Assembly (NCBI GenBank): GCA_023423475.1
Contig: JAFAFN010000250.1
Location: forward strand, 1 to 8,815
Direction of reading: 5' to 3'
DNA: 8,815 bases
DNA from: Actinomycetes bacterium
GTDB lineage: Bacteria; Actinomycetota; Acidimicrobiia; Acidimicrobiales; Microtrichaceae
Part shown: in pieces, positions 1 through 5,538 of the stretch
Position numbering within the stretch: position 1 is the stretch's first letter
How the letters are laid out: each line of letters opens with the position of its first letter
Made by a program: the position numbers and the translations under genes
The notes under the pieces: model-generated
Database searches by the model: none
Seen by the model: only the letters and a program-made list of their open reading frames with translations
Told to the model about the DNA's origin: nothing

Positions 1-390
1 GATGTCGTTGTCGATCGTCTTGGGCACGCCGATGCAGGGGATGCCGTCGGCCTGGAGGTCGCGTGCGGCGCTGAGCGAGCCGTTGCCGCCCACCACCACG
101 AAGCCGTCGAGTCGGTGGCGTTCGACTGCGTCACGTACCCGCTCGACGCCGTCGTCGAACTGGTACGGCTGGATCCGCGAGGTGCCCAGGATCGTGCCGC
201 CCCTGGGGAGGATGCCGCGGCACCGCTCGATGTCGAGCACCTCCCAGTCGTCCTCGAGCACACCCTTCCAGGCGTCGTGGAAGCCGATGACGGACCCGTC
301 GTAGGTCCGCTGGGTCTTGCGGACGACGGCCCGGATGACGGCGTTGAGTCCGGGGCAGTCGCCGCCGGAGGTGAGGATCCCGATGCGCAT
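1..390 (-). CDS. pfkA: 6-phosphofructokinase, N-terminal 130 codons (runs off the left edge)
   Basis: Phosphorylates fructose 6-phosphate to fructose 1,6-bisphosphate in cytosolic glycolysis. The protein begins MRIGILTSGGDCPGLNAVIR, the classic PFK N-terminus with the glycine-rich phosphoryl-donor loop at residues 9-20. Residues 101-105 read GGNGS and residues 123-129 read PKTIDND, which holds the catalytic base Asp127 and metal-binding Asp129. Gly104 is the residue associated with ATP use (PPi-dependent enzymes have Asp there). Lys124 is shared with PPi enzymes and with actinobacterial ATP-PFKs, so I favour ATP as donor. Residue 103 is Asn, whereas Asp is usual in E. coli PfkA and Glu in Streptomyces-type enzymes. 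The ATG lies six bases after a TAGGAT hexamer, with no ribosome binding site, which suggests a leaderless mRNA. It is divergent from glpK. The C-terminal half lies outside the window. Confidence 0.93.
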   Translation of the reverse strand, partial: MRIGILTSGGDCPGLNAVIRAVVRKTQRTYDGSVIGFHDAWKGVLEDDWEVLDIERCRGILPRGGTILGTSRIQPYQFDDGVERVRDAVERHRLDGFVVVGGNGSLSAARDLQADGIPCIGVPKTIDNDI

Positions 391-396
391 CGCCGG

Positions 397-402
397 ATCC
401 TA
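397..402 (-). promoter_or_regulatory. Predicted -10 element of pfkA (leaderless start)
   Basis: TAGGAT on the minus strand fits TANNNT and ends six bases before the pfkA ATG, so transcription would start at or next to the start codon. No clear -35 hexamer is visible in the GC-rich stretch upstream. The 76-base divergent gap also holds the glpK -10 element. Confidence 0.5.
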
Positions 403-452
403 CGGTGGGCGATCGTCGGGGCGGGAGGCTTCGCGCCGCTGTTCACACTGCG

Positions 453-458
453 TACATT
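453..458 (+). promoter_or_regulatory. Predicted -10 element of glpK
   Basis: TACATT fits TANNNT and lies eight bases before the glpK ATG. A weak TTCGCG at 430-435 is 17 bases upstream and could serve as a -35. The bases between the hexamer and the ATG are GTCCCCCC, which cannot act as a Shine-Dalgarno, so a leaderless or nearly leaderless transcript is likely. Confidence 0.5.
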
Positions 459-466
459 GTCCCCCC

Positions 467-1993
467 ATGTCGAGTGCTCCGTCCGCCTCCCCCATCGTCA
501 TCGCGATCGACGCCGGCACCACCGGCGTCCGGGCCTTCGCGGTCGACGAGCTCGGCGCTCCGGTGGGTCGGAGCTATCGCGAGTTCACCCAGCACTTCCC
601 GCACCCCGGCTGGGTGGAGCACGACGCCGCGGAGATCTGGGACGTGACCTGCACCGTGCTCGACGAGCTGGTCCGCGAGCTCGGGCGCCCCGTCGCCGCG
701 ATCGGCATCACCGACCAGCGCGAGACGGTCGTCGCCTGGGACCGGAGCACGGGCGAGCCTCGTCACCGCGCCATCGTGTGGCAGGACCGTCGCACCGCCG
801 AGCGTTGCGACGAGCTGGCCGAGGCGGGCGCCCTTCCCCTGGTGCGCTCGACGACCGGACTCGTGCTCGACCCGTACTTCTCGGCCACGAAGATGGAGTG
901 GCTGCTGCGCCACGGCGGTGTCGAGGACGACGACGACCTCCTGTTGGGCACCATCGACTCCTGGATCATCTGGAACCTCACCGGCGGCGCCGCGCACGTC
1001 ACCGACCCGTCGAACGCGAGCCGCACGATGCTCTACGACATCCGGGCGGGACAGTGGTCCGACGAGCTCTGCGACCTCTTCGCCATCCCGCGTCGAGCGT
1101 TGGCCGACGTCGTCGCGTCCTCGGGTGTCGTGGGAACCACCGTCGATGGCTGCGGTGTCGCTGCGGGCGTCCCCGTCGCGGGGATCGCCGGGGACCAACA
1201 GGCGGCGCTGTTCGGCCAGGCGTGCACGCGACCCGGCATGGCGAAGAACACCTACGGCACCGGCTCGTTCGTCCTGATGAACATCGGCGAGCACCTGCCG
1301 GAGCCGTCCGAGGGCCTGCTGAGCACGGTGGCGTGGAGCGTGCCCGCGCGGATCCTCGGCGGCGAGGGCGACGGCCTGGTCACGCACTACGCGCTCGAGG
1401 GCGCGATCTTCGTGACCGGCGCCGCGGTGCAGTGGCTGCGCGACGGGCTCGACCTGATCCAGGACGCGGCCGAGATCGGCCCGCTCGCCGAGTCGGTCGA
1501 CGACACGGGCGGCATGGTCATCGTGCCGGCCTTCACCGGACTGGGCTCGCCGTACTGGGATCCGTACGCGCGGGGCACGATCATGGGGATCACCCGCGGC
1601 GTCGGTCGCGCCCACCTGGCCCGTGCGGTGGTCGAGTCGATGGCCTTCCAGACCCGCGACGTGGTGGACCAGATGGCGGCGAGCGCCGGCCGACCGATCG
1701 ACGAGCTGCGCGTCGACGGTGGCGCGGCGGTCATGCCGCTGCTGCTCCAGCTGCAGGCCGACCAGCTGGGCGTACCCGTGACCCGCTCCGCTGTCGCCGA
1801 GACCACCGCGCTCGGCGCCGCCTACCTGGCCGGACTCGGCACGGGCATCTGGGCGACTGCGGACGACGTGGGCGAGCGATGGGCCCACGACGCACGCGTC
1901 GAGCCGGCCGACGGCATCCGCGACACCGCCGACGCCGCGCACCGGGAGTGGCTCCGCGCGGTCGAACGGTCCCGCGACTGGGACTCCCACTGA
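467..1993 (+). CDS. glpK: Glycerol kinase (FGGY family)
   Basis: ATP-dependent phosphorylation of glycerol to sn-glycerol 3-phosphate. The 508 residues match the usual GlpK length. Residues 15-23 form the N-terminal phosphate loop (DAGTTGVRA). QRET is at 84-87, Trp105 and DPYFS at 135-139, GDQQ at 242-245 with the catalytic Asp243, and Phe268; these correspond to E. coli Arg83, Glu84, Trp103, Tyr135, Asp245, Gln246 and Phe270. The second-domain signature is near residues 354-370 and LRVDGGA at 414-420. I chose the ATG at 467 because family members begin about ten residues before the phosphate loop; an in-frame extension to 317 would overlap pfkA. Two oddities: the loop that binds fructose bisphosphate in E. 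coli is replaced (residues 226-236, no Arg236 equivalent), and about ten extra residues occur around 291-304. No glpF or glpD is adjacent. The stop lies one base from the stop of the convergent methyltransferase gene. Confidence 0.93.
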   Translation: MSSAPSASPIVIAIDAGTTGVRAFAVDELGAPVGRSYREFTQHFPHPGWVEHDAAEIWDVTCTVLDELVRELGRPVAAIGITDQRETVVAWDRSTGEPRHRAIVWQDRRTAERCDELAEAGALPLVRSTTGLVLDPYFSATKMEWLLRHGGVEDDDDLLLGTIDSWIIWNLTGGAAHVTDPSNASRTMLYDIRAGQWSDELCDLFAIPRRALADVVASSGVVGTTVDGCGVAAGVPVAGIAGDQQAALFGQACTRPGMAKNTYGTGSFVLMNIGEHLPEPSEGLLSTVAWSVPARILGGEGDGLVTHYALEGAIFVTGAAVQWLRDGLDLIQDAAEIGPLAESVDDTGGMVIVPAFTGLGSPYWDPYARGTIMGITRGVGRAHLARAVVESMAFQTRDVVDQMAASAGRPIDELRVDGGAAVMPLLLQLQADQLGVPVTRSAVAETTALGAAYLAGLGTGIWATADDVGERWAHDARVEPADGIRDTADAAHREWLRAVERSRDWDSH

Positions 1994-1994
1994 T

Positions 1995-2909
1995 TCAGTC
2001 GAGCGGATCGAGCTGCCAGGTCCAGTGCTCGCCGTCGGCGGACACCGACACCTGCCAGGCGAAGCGATCCCCTGCGGCGACCTCGCGTGCCTCGGACAAC
2101 GGCAGGAACCCGTGGGACCAGCTCGACTCGGTACGCGGCGGCATGTTGTCGACGGTGACCCCCGGGCACAGCAGCGAGTCGAACCAGCACGCCAGACCGT
2201 GCAGGACGCCCGGGCGATCGATCTGCAGCTGCCCCGCGCCGACGATCGTGTCGTCGACCGCCGTCCTCAGGTCGACGTCCGCCACGAGCTCCGGCTGGCC
2301 CATCAGGTGCTGCGGCCCGAGCTCGGCGAACCACAGGGTCGCGGCGGCCCGTTCGAAGGCTGCGGTGTAGTCGTAGGGCAGGGAGGGCGACCGCCAGTCG
2401 GACACCAGGACGTGGTCGTCGAAGGTCTCGACCGCTGCGACCCACAGACGCAGCCGCTGCGGCAGGAGCGCTGCGCCCGGTCGCAACAGCCGTCGGCGGG
2501 CATCGAAGGTCCACGCGACGATCCCCTCGTCGAACCCCGCGTTGCCGATCGTCTCGGAGATGAGCACGTCCGCTCGTTCGGGGAGTCCGACCTCGAGCGA
2601 CCAGCCGGCGAGGAACTCGATCCGATCCGCGAAGCCGTTGTCGACGGCGAGCTCCCTTGCCACCTCGATGATCGGTCCACCCTCGATGGCGTAGACCTTC
2701 GCGGCTCCCGCCTCGCAGGCCATGAACGACAGGACACCGCTGCCGCAGCCGATGTCGACCACGACATCACCCGGCTGCACCGTGGCGTCGATCGCACGTC
2801 GGAACGCGTCCATGCGGGCGACGTCGTGCAGCATGCTCAGGTGGTAGTCGAGCACGGTCGAGTGCGAGGCGTCGCGCTGCCAGGCGAGGCTTCCGGGCAG
2901 GTGCGCCAT
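1995..2909 (-). CDS. SAM-dependent methyltransferase resembling protein arginine methyltransferases
   Basis: Class I methyltransferase of 304 residues with PRMT-like organisation. Residues 22-40 (YHLSMLHD...R) match the PRMT helix that carries a SAM-binding Arg, here Arg32. Motif I is VVDIGCGSG at 50-58 and the ribose-binding acid is Glu76. Residues 118-128 read SETIGNAGFDE: Glu119 and Glu128 are nine apart, as are the two glutamates of the PRMT double-E loop that hold the substrate guanidinium. A C-terminal beta-barrel-like half follows. It contains HGLACWFD (237-244) and ESSWSHGF at 261-268, where PRMTs have the THW loop; Trp264 is kept but the His is not. The substrate is unknown. Automated annotation may call it ribosomal protein L11 methyltransferase or a generic methyltransferase. 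The ATG follows a TAGCTT hexamer by six bases. The gene lies downstream of the ACT-GAF gene on the same strand. Confidence 0.82.
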   Translation of the reverse strand: MAHLPGSLAWQRDASHSTVLDYHLSMLHDVARMDAFRRAIDATVQPGDVVVDIGCGSGVLSFMACEAGAAKVYAIEGGPIIEVARELAVDNGFADRIEFLAGWSLEVGLPERADVLISETIGNAGFDEGIVAWTFDARRRLLRPGAALLPQRLRLWVAAVETFDDHVLVSDWRSPSLPYDYTAAFERAAATLWFAELGPQHLMGQPELVADVDLRTAVDDTIVGAGQLQIDRPGVLHGLACWFDSLLCPGVTVDNMPPRTESSWSHGFLPLSEAREVAAGDRFAWQVSVSADGEHWTWQLDPLD

Positions 2910-2915
2910 GGCGTG

Positions 2916-2921
2916 AAGCTA
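2916..2921 (-). promoter_or_regulatory. Predicted -10 element of the PRMT-like gene
   Basis: TAGCTT on the minus strand is followed by CACGCC and then the ATG, giving the six-base spacing also seen at pfkA and alaC. A purine-rich AGAGGGG lies further upstream, too far to be a good Shine-Dalgarno. This suggests the gene has its own leaderless promoter, independent of the ACT-GAF gene. Confidence 0.5.
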
Positions 2922-2967
2922 CCCCTCTGACGGTGTCGTCGAGGACGGCGACCTGCGGCTGGATCGA

Positions 2968-2986
2968 CGGCTGCGATCGACAGCCG
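2968..2986 (-). terminator. Candidate hairpin terminator after the ACT-GAF gene
   Basis: A perfect 6-bp stem, CGGCTG paired with CAGCCG, closes a 7-base loop beginning two bases after the ACT-GAF stop codon. No T-run follows, so it could be an atypical intrinsic terminator, an mRNA 3' stabiliser, or chance. The same stem sequence follows the 723-codon gene at 6613-6628. Confidence 0.35.
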
Positions 2987-2988
2987 GA

Positions 2989-3597
2989 TCAGATCAGCGC
3001 GGCGAGCCCCTCGAGCACGTCCTGCTCCCTGCCGCGCAGCGGCGACGCATGCCGTGACACCACGAGCGCGAGCCCCGAGTCCGGCAACGTGGCGACGGCC
3101 AGGTCACCGAGATCGAGCGATGCATCGTCGACCGTGGCGCCGAGCACGAAGGCACAGAGCCAGCCCTCGGACGGGACGTCGTCACCAGCTGCACTGATGA
3201 TCCGCGAGCCGGTCGGGTCGACCAGCGCGACCCAGTCCGCTCCGAGCAGCGAGAGTGCTCCGGCGACGAGCGCCTCGAATCCGTCGACGCCGTCACCGGC
3301 GAGTCGGATGGAGCGGGCGATGCGCAGCGCGGTGACCGCGGGGTCCGGAGGTGGACCCGAGAGCGGCCGGATGTTCTCGACGTCGACGCCCTCGACCTCT
3401 CCGATCTCGGCGAGCAACAGGTCGACGAGGCCGTCGTCGGGCATGTCGATGACGAGCTCGTCGACGGCACGTCCCGCGCCGCGTTCGATGATGTCGATCC
3501 CGATGACGTCGGCCTTGACCGCGCCGACTCGACTGGCGACGGCGCCCAGTGCGCCGGGGCGATCGGGCAGCCAGACTCGGATGATGTAGGCAGGCAC
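2989..3597 (-). CDS. ACT domain protein with a GAF-like C-terminal domain
   Basis: A 202-residue cytosolic protein without an enzymatic domain. Residues 4-78 form an ACT fold: a first strand AYIIRVWL, then the ligand-loop motif PDRPGALGAVASRV, then KADVIGIDI. ACT domains usually bind amino acids or other small ligands allosterically. Residues 88-202 look like a short GAF-type sensor domain (helix, LLGADWVALVDPTGSRI, strand-rich core, final helix starting near REQDVLEGL). The GTG at 3597 is chosen because the ACT strand begins right after it and a TACGCT hexamer precedes it by seven bases; the in-frame ATG at 3756 would run through the tetR operator and start. The gene is divergent from tetR and upstream of the PRMT-like gene. 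A sensory or regulatory role is inferred; the ligand is unknown. Confidence 0.78.
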   Translation of the reverse strand: MPAYIIRVWLPDRPGALGAVASRVGAVKADVIGIDIIERGAGRAVDELVIDMPDDGLVDLLLAEIGEVEGVDVENIRPLSGPPPDPAVTALRIARSIRLAGDGVDGFEALVAGALSLLGADWVALVDPTGSRIISAAGDDVPSEGWLCAFVLGATVDDASLDLGDLAVATLPDSGLALVVSRHASPLRGREQDVLEGLAALI

Positions 3598-3604
3598 GGC
3601 GGCC

Positions 3605-3610
3605 AGCGTA
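3605..3610 (-). promoter_or_regulatory. Predicted -10 element of the ACT-GAF gene
   Basis: TACGCT on the minus strand ends seven bases before the GTG start. The seven bases GGCCGCC are not a Shine-Dalgarno, so a leaderless mRNA with a GTG start is likely. The tetR operator lies about 80 bases upstream of this element, too far to overlap its core promoter. Confidence 0.45.
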
Positions 3611-3687
3611 GTGACCTCACGTGTCGGGGTTGTTTCCGGTCCGTGAAGGTGCCCGCTGCCTCGATGCTGTCGGTGACGCCGGGGCAA

Positions 3688-3705
3688 CTTGACCGATCGG
3701 TCAAG
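3688..3705. promoter_or_regulatory. TetR-family operator, perfect 18-bp palindrome
   Basis: CTTGACCGATCGGTCAAG equals its own reverse complement and has the length and shape of operators bound by TetR dimers. Its centre is 31 bases before the tetR ATG, and it contains the best -35-like hexamer (TTGACC, 3689-3694) for that gene. A repressor bound here would block its own transcription. By symmetry TTGACC also occurs on the minus strand (3699-3704), but no good -10 follows it there. Confidence 0.85.
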
Positions 3706-3714
3706 GACGTTTGG

Positions 3715-3720
3715 TATCGT
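3715..3720 (+). promoter_or_regulatory. Predicted -10 element of tetR
   Basis: TATCGT fits TANNNT and ends seven bases before the ATG at 3728. The intervening bases GACCCCG give no Shine-Dalgarno. The TTGACC in the operator is 20 bases upstream, longer than the usual 17-18, so its use as the -35 is uncertain. Confidence 0.5.
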
Positions 3721-3727
3721 GACCCCG

Positions 3728-4324
3728 ATGTCACGACGTCTCACGCCCAGGGGCAAGGAGCGCAGGGCCCAGCTCCTCGAGTTCGCCTCGGCGCGTTTCG
3801 CCGAGGACGGCTACCACTCGACGTCGGTGGCCGACATCGTCGACGGCCTCGGCGTCGGCAAGGGCGTCTTCTACTGGTACTTCTCGTCGAAGGAAGAGCT
3901 CTTCATCGAGATCCTGCGCACGTCGCAGAACGACATGCGTCGCCGGCAGCAGCGAGCGATCTCGGACGAGTCCGACCCGGTCAAGCAGGTCGAGCTCGGC
4001 ATCCGCGCCGGCGTCGCGTGGCTCGCGGAGCACAATGACCAGCGCCGGTTGTTCGAGTTCGCCCGCACCGAGTCCGCATTCGCCTCGGCGATGAAGGCAG
4101 GACAGAAGGTGCTGGTCGCGGACGCCGTGGCCTACCTCACCGTGGCGATGGCCGACGGCCTGATCCCGGACCGCGACCCGGAGTCGCTGGCCCTGGCCAT
4201 CATCGGCGTGTCGAACCAGCTGACGAGGGTGTACATCGACAGTCGGGGCGAGGACCCGGATCGTGTCGCCGACATGGTGGTCGACTTCTGCCTCGAGGGC
4301 ATCGGGGTGGGCGCACGGCGCTGA
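3728..4324 (+). CDS. TetR/AcrR-family transcriptional regulator
   Basis: A 198-residue protein of normal length for the family, predicted to bind DNA as a dimer. Residues 10-60 are the N-terminal DNA-binding domain, with the helix-turn-helix around 32-52. The recognition helix and following segment, VGKGVFYWYFSSKEELF, are very typical of TetR proteins. The C-terminal two thirds (about 65-198) is the all-helical ligand and dimerisation domain, which has no recognisable specificity signature. The ATG at 3728 is preferred over an in-frame TTG at 3689 because that TTG lies inside the operator palindrome. The operator position indicates autoregulation. Control of the divergent ACT-GAF gene is possible, but its promoter is about 80 bases away. 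The effector is unknown. The gene converges with alaC, with 17 bases between stops. Confidence 0.92.
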   Translation: MSRRLTPRGKERRAQLLEFASARFAEDGYHSTSVADIVDGLGVGKGVFYWYFSSKEELFIEILRTSQNDMRRRQQRAISDESDPVKQVELGIRAGVAWLAEHNDQRRLFEFARTESAFASAMKAGQKVLVADAVAYLTVAMADGLIPDRDPESLALAIIGVSNQLTRVYIDSRGEDPDRVADMVVDFCLEGIGVGARR

Positions 4325-4325
4325 C

Positions 4326-4343
4326 GAGCCGCGTCGCGGGCTC
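4326..4343. terminator. Candidate short hairpin between convergent tetR and alaC
   Basis: GAGCC pairs with GGCTC, extended by a bulged C-G and G-C pair around a TCG loop. It lies one base after the tetR stop and overlaps the alaC stop codon by two bases. It could end transcription in both directions, but there is no T-run and the stem is short, so the support is modest. Confidence 0.3.
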
Positions 4344-5517
4344 AGCCGAGCTTGGTGAGGGCCCGCTTCAGGCTGCGGGTCGCCTGGTTGATCCGCTGCT
4401 CGTTCTCGATGAGCGCGAACCGAACGTTGCCCTCGCCGCCGGGGCCGAAGCCCACGCCGGGTGACAGCGCGACGCCTGCCTCCCTGACCAGGAACGAGCA
4501 GAACTCGACCGAGCCCATCTCTCGGTAGGGCTCGGGGATCGGCGCCCAGGCGAACATGGTGCCCATGGGCGGCTCCATCTCCCAGCCGATGCGGGACAGG
4601 CCCGCGCAGAGCGCGTCGCGGCGCTTCTGGTAGATCTCGTTGACCTCGACCGGGAAGTCCTGCATCTCGTTGAGCGTCACCGTCGCGGCGATCTGGATCG
4701 GCTGGAACGTGCCGTAGTCGAGGTACGACTTGAGCTTGGTGAGGGCGGCGATGACGTCCGGGTTGCCCAGCAGGAACGCCATGCGCCAGCCGGCCATCGA
4801 GAAGGACTTGGTCATCGAGTACAGCTCGACCGCGACTTCTTTCGCGCCTTCGGCCTGCAGGATCGACGGCGGTCGGTAGCCGTCGAAGCCCAGGTCGGCG
4901 TAGGCGTTGTCGTGGACCAGGATGACCTGCTTCTCGCGGGCGAAGTCGACGACCCGCTGCATGAACGCGAGGTCGACGCAGGTGGTCGTCGGGTTGTGCG
5001 GGAAGGACAGCACGATGACCCGCGGCTTCGGATGGGAGTACTCCCACTGCTCGACCATGTTCTCGAAGAACTCGTCACCGGTGCCGAGCGGGATCTCTCG
5101 CACGTTCGCACCGGCGAAGAGCGGTCCGAAGATGTGGATCGGGTAGCTCGGCGAGGGCACGAGGGCGACGTCGCCCTTCTCGAGCAGCACCCACATGAGG
5201 TGGCTGAAGCCCTCTTTCGCGCCGATGGTCGAGATGACCTCGGTCTCGGGGTCGATGTCGACGCCGAAGCGGTGCTGGTAGTAGCCCGCAGCGGCTTCAC
5301 GCAGCTTGGGCAGGCCACGCGAGGACGAGTACCGGTGGTTCCGCTCGTTGTGGGCGGCCTCGCAGAGCTTGTCGACGGCGATCTCCGGCGAGGGCAGGTC
5401 CGGATTGCCGAATCCGAGGTCGATGATGTCGGCACCCTCGCGCCGGGCGGCCACCTTCAGGCTGTCGATGATCGTGAAGACGTACGGCGGCAACTCGGTG
5501 ATGCGGCGGAACTCCAT
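4342..5517 (-). CDS. alaC: AlaC-type alanine/glutamate-pyruvate aminotransferase
   Basis: PLP-dependent class I/II aminotransferase that moves an amino group from glutamate to pyruvate to make alanine (reversible). The 391 residues follow E. coli AlaC closely along the whole length. Shared features are the start FRRITELPPYVF, GNPD at 37-40, YSSSRGLP at 63-70, PSYPIHIFGP at 123-132, HNPT at 174-177 with Asn175, HDNAYADLG at 202-210 with cofactor residues Asp203 and Tyr206, and SMTKSFSMAGWR at 234-245 with Schiff-base Lys237. VRFALIEN at 365-372 carries the carboxylate-binding Arg366. Related enzymes include MetC- and DapL-like aminotransferases, but AlaC is the nearest match I recognise. The gene lies 21 bases after the ROK kinase stop, so it is probably cotranscribed. 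A TAGTTT hexamer in that gap suggests a second, leaderless promoter. Confidence 0.9.
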   Translation of the reverse strand: MEFRRITELPPYVFTIIDSLKVAARREGADIIDLGFGNPDLPSPEIAVDKLCEAAHNERNHRYSSSRGLPKLREAAAGYYQHRFGVDIDPETEVISTIGAKEGFSHLMWVLLEKGDVALVPSPSYPIHIFGPLFAGANVREIPLGTGDEFFENMVEQWEYSHPKPRVIVLSFPHNPTTTCVDLAFMQRVVDFAREKQVILVHDNAYADLGFDGYRPPSILQAEGAKEVAVELYSMTKSFSMAGWRMAFLLGNPDVIAALTKLKSYLDYGTFQPIQIAATVTLNEMQDFPVEVNEIYQKRRDALCAGLSRIGWEMEPPMGTMFAWAPIPEPYREMGSVEFCSFLVREAGVALSPGVGFGPGGEGNVRFALIENEQRINQATRSLKRALTKLG

Positions 5518-5523
5518 GGCCCG

Positions 5524-5529
5524 AAACTA
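5524..5529 (-). promoter_or_regulatory. Predicted internal -10 element of alaC
   Basis: TAGTTT on the minus strand is six bases from the alaC ATG, inside the 21-base gap after the ROK kinase stop. The six bases CGGGCC offer no ribosome binding site. It would allow alaC to be expressed without the kinase. Confidence 0.5.
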
Positions 5530-5538
5530 CCCCGCCGG

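Noticed and set aside
443..1990. A 515-codon open frame antisense to glpK
   Set aside because: Covers almost exactly the glpK gene on the other strand; low-complexity Arg/Asp/Val-rich product with no recognisable motif.
115..2370. A 751-codon open frame on the plus strand across pfkA, glpK and the methyltransferase gene
   Set aside because: Arg/Gly/Pro-rich translation without any domain, overlapping three well-supported genes in other frames; a by-product of high GC.
2025..2930. A 301-codon plus-strand frame antisense to the PRMT-like gene
   Set aside because: No family resemblance, whereas the opposite strand has clear methyltransferase motifs.
3699..3704. Minus-strand TTGACC in the operator as the -35 of the ACT-GAF gene
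   Set aside because: No TANNNT follows at 16-20 bases on that strand, and the likely -10 of that gene is about 90 bases away.
3689..3727. TTG start giving TetR 13 extra residues
   Set aside because: The TTG lies inside the operator palindrome and upstream of the -10 hexamer, so it would not be in the transcript.
3598..3756. ATG start extending the ACT-GAF protein by 53 residues
   Set aside because: The extension runs through the tetR operator and start, reads as unstructured Arg/His-rich sequence, and lies upstream of a good -10/GTG pair.
3731..5047. A 438-codon minus-strand frame across alaC and antisense to tetR
   Set aside because: Conflicts with strong AlaC and TetR matches; composition is that of a shadow frame.
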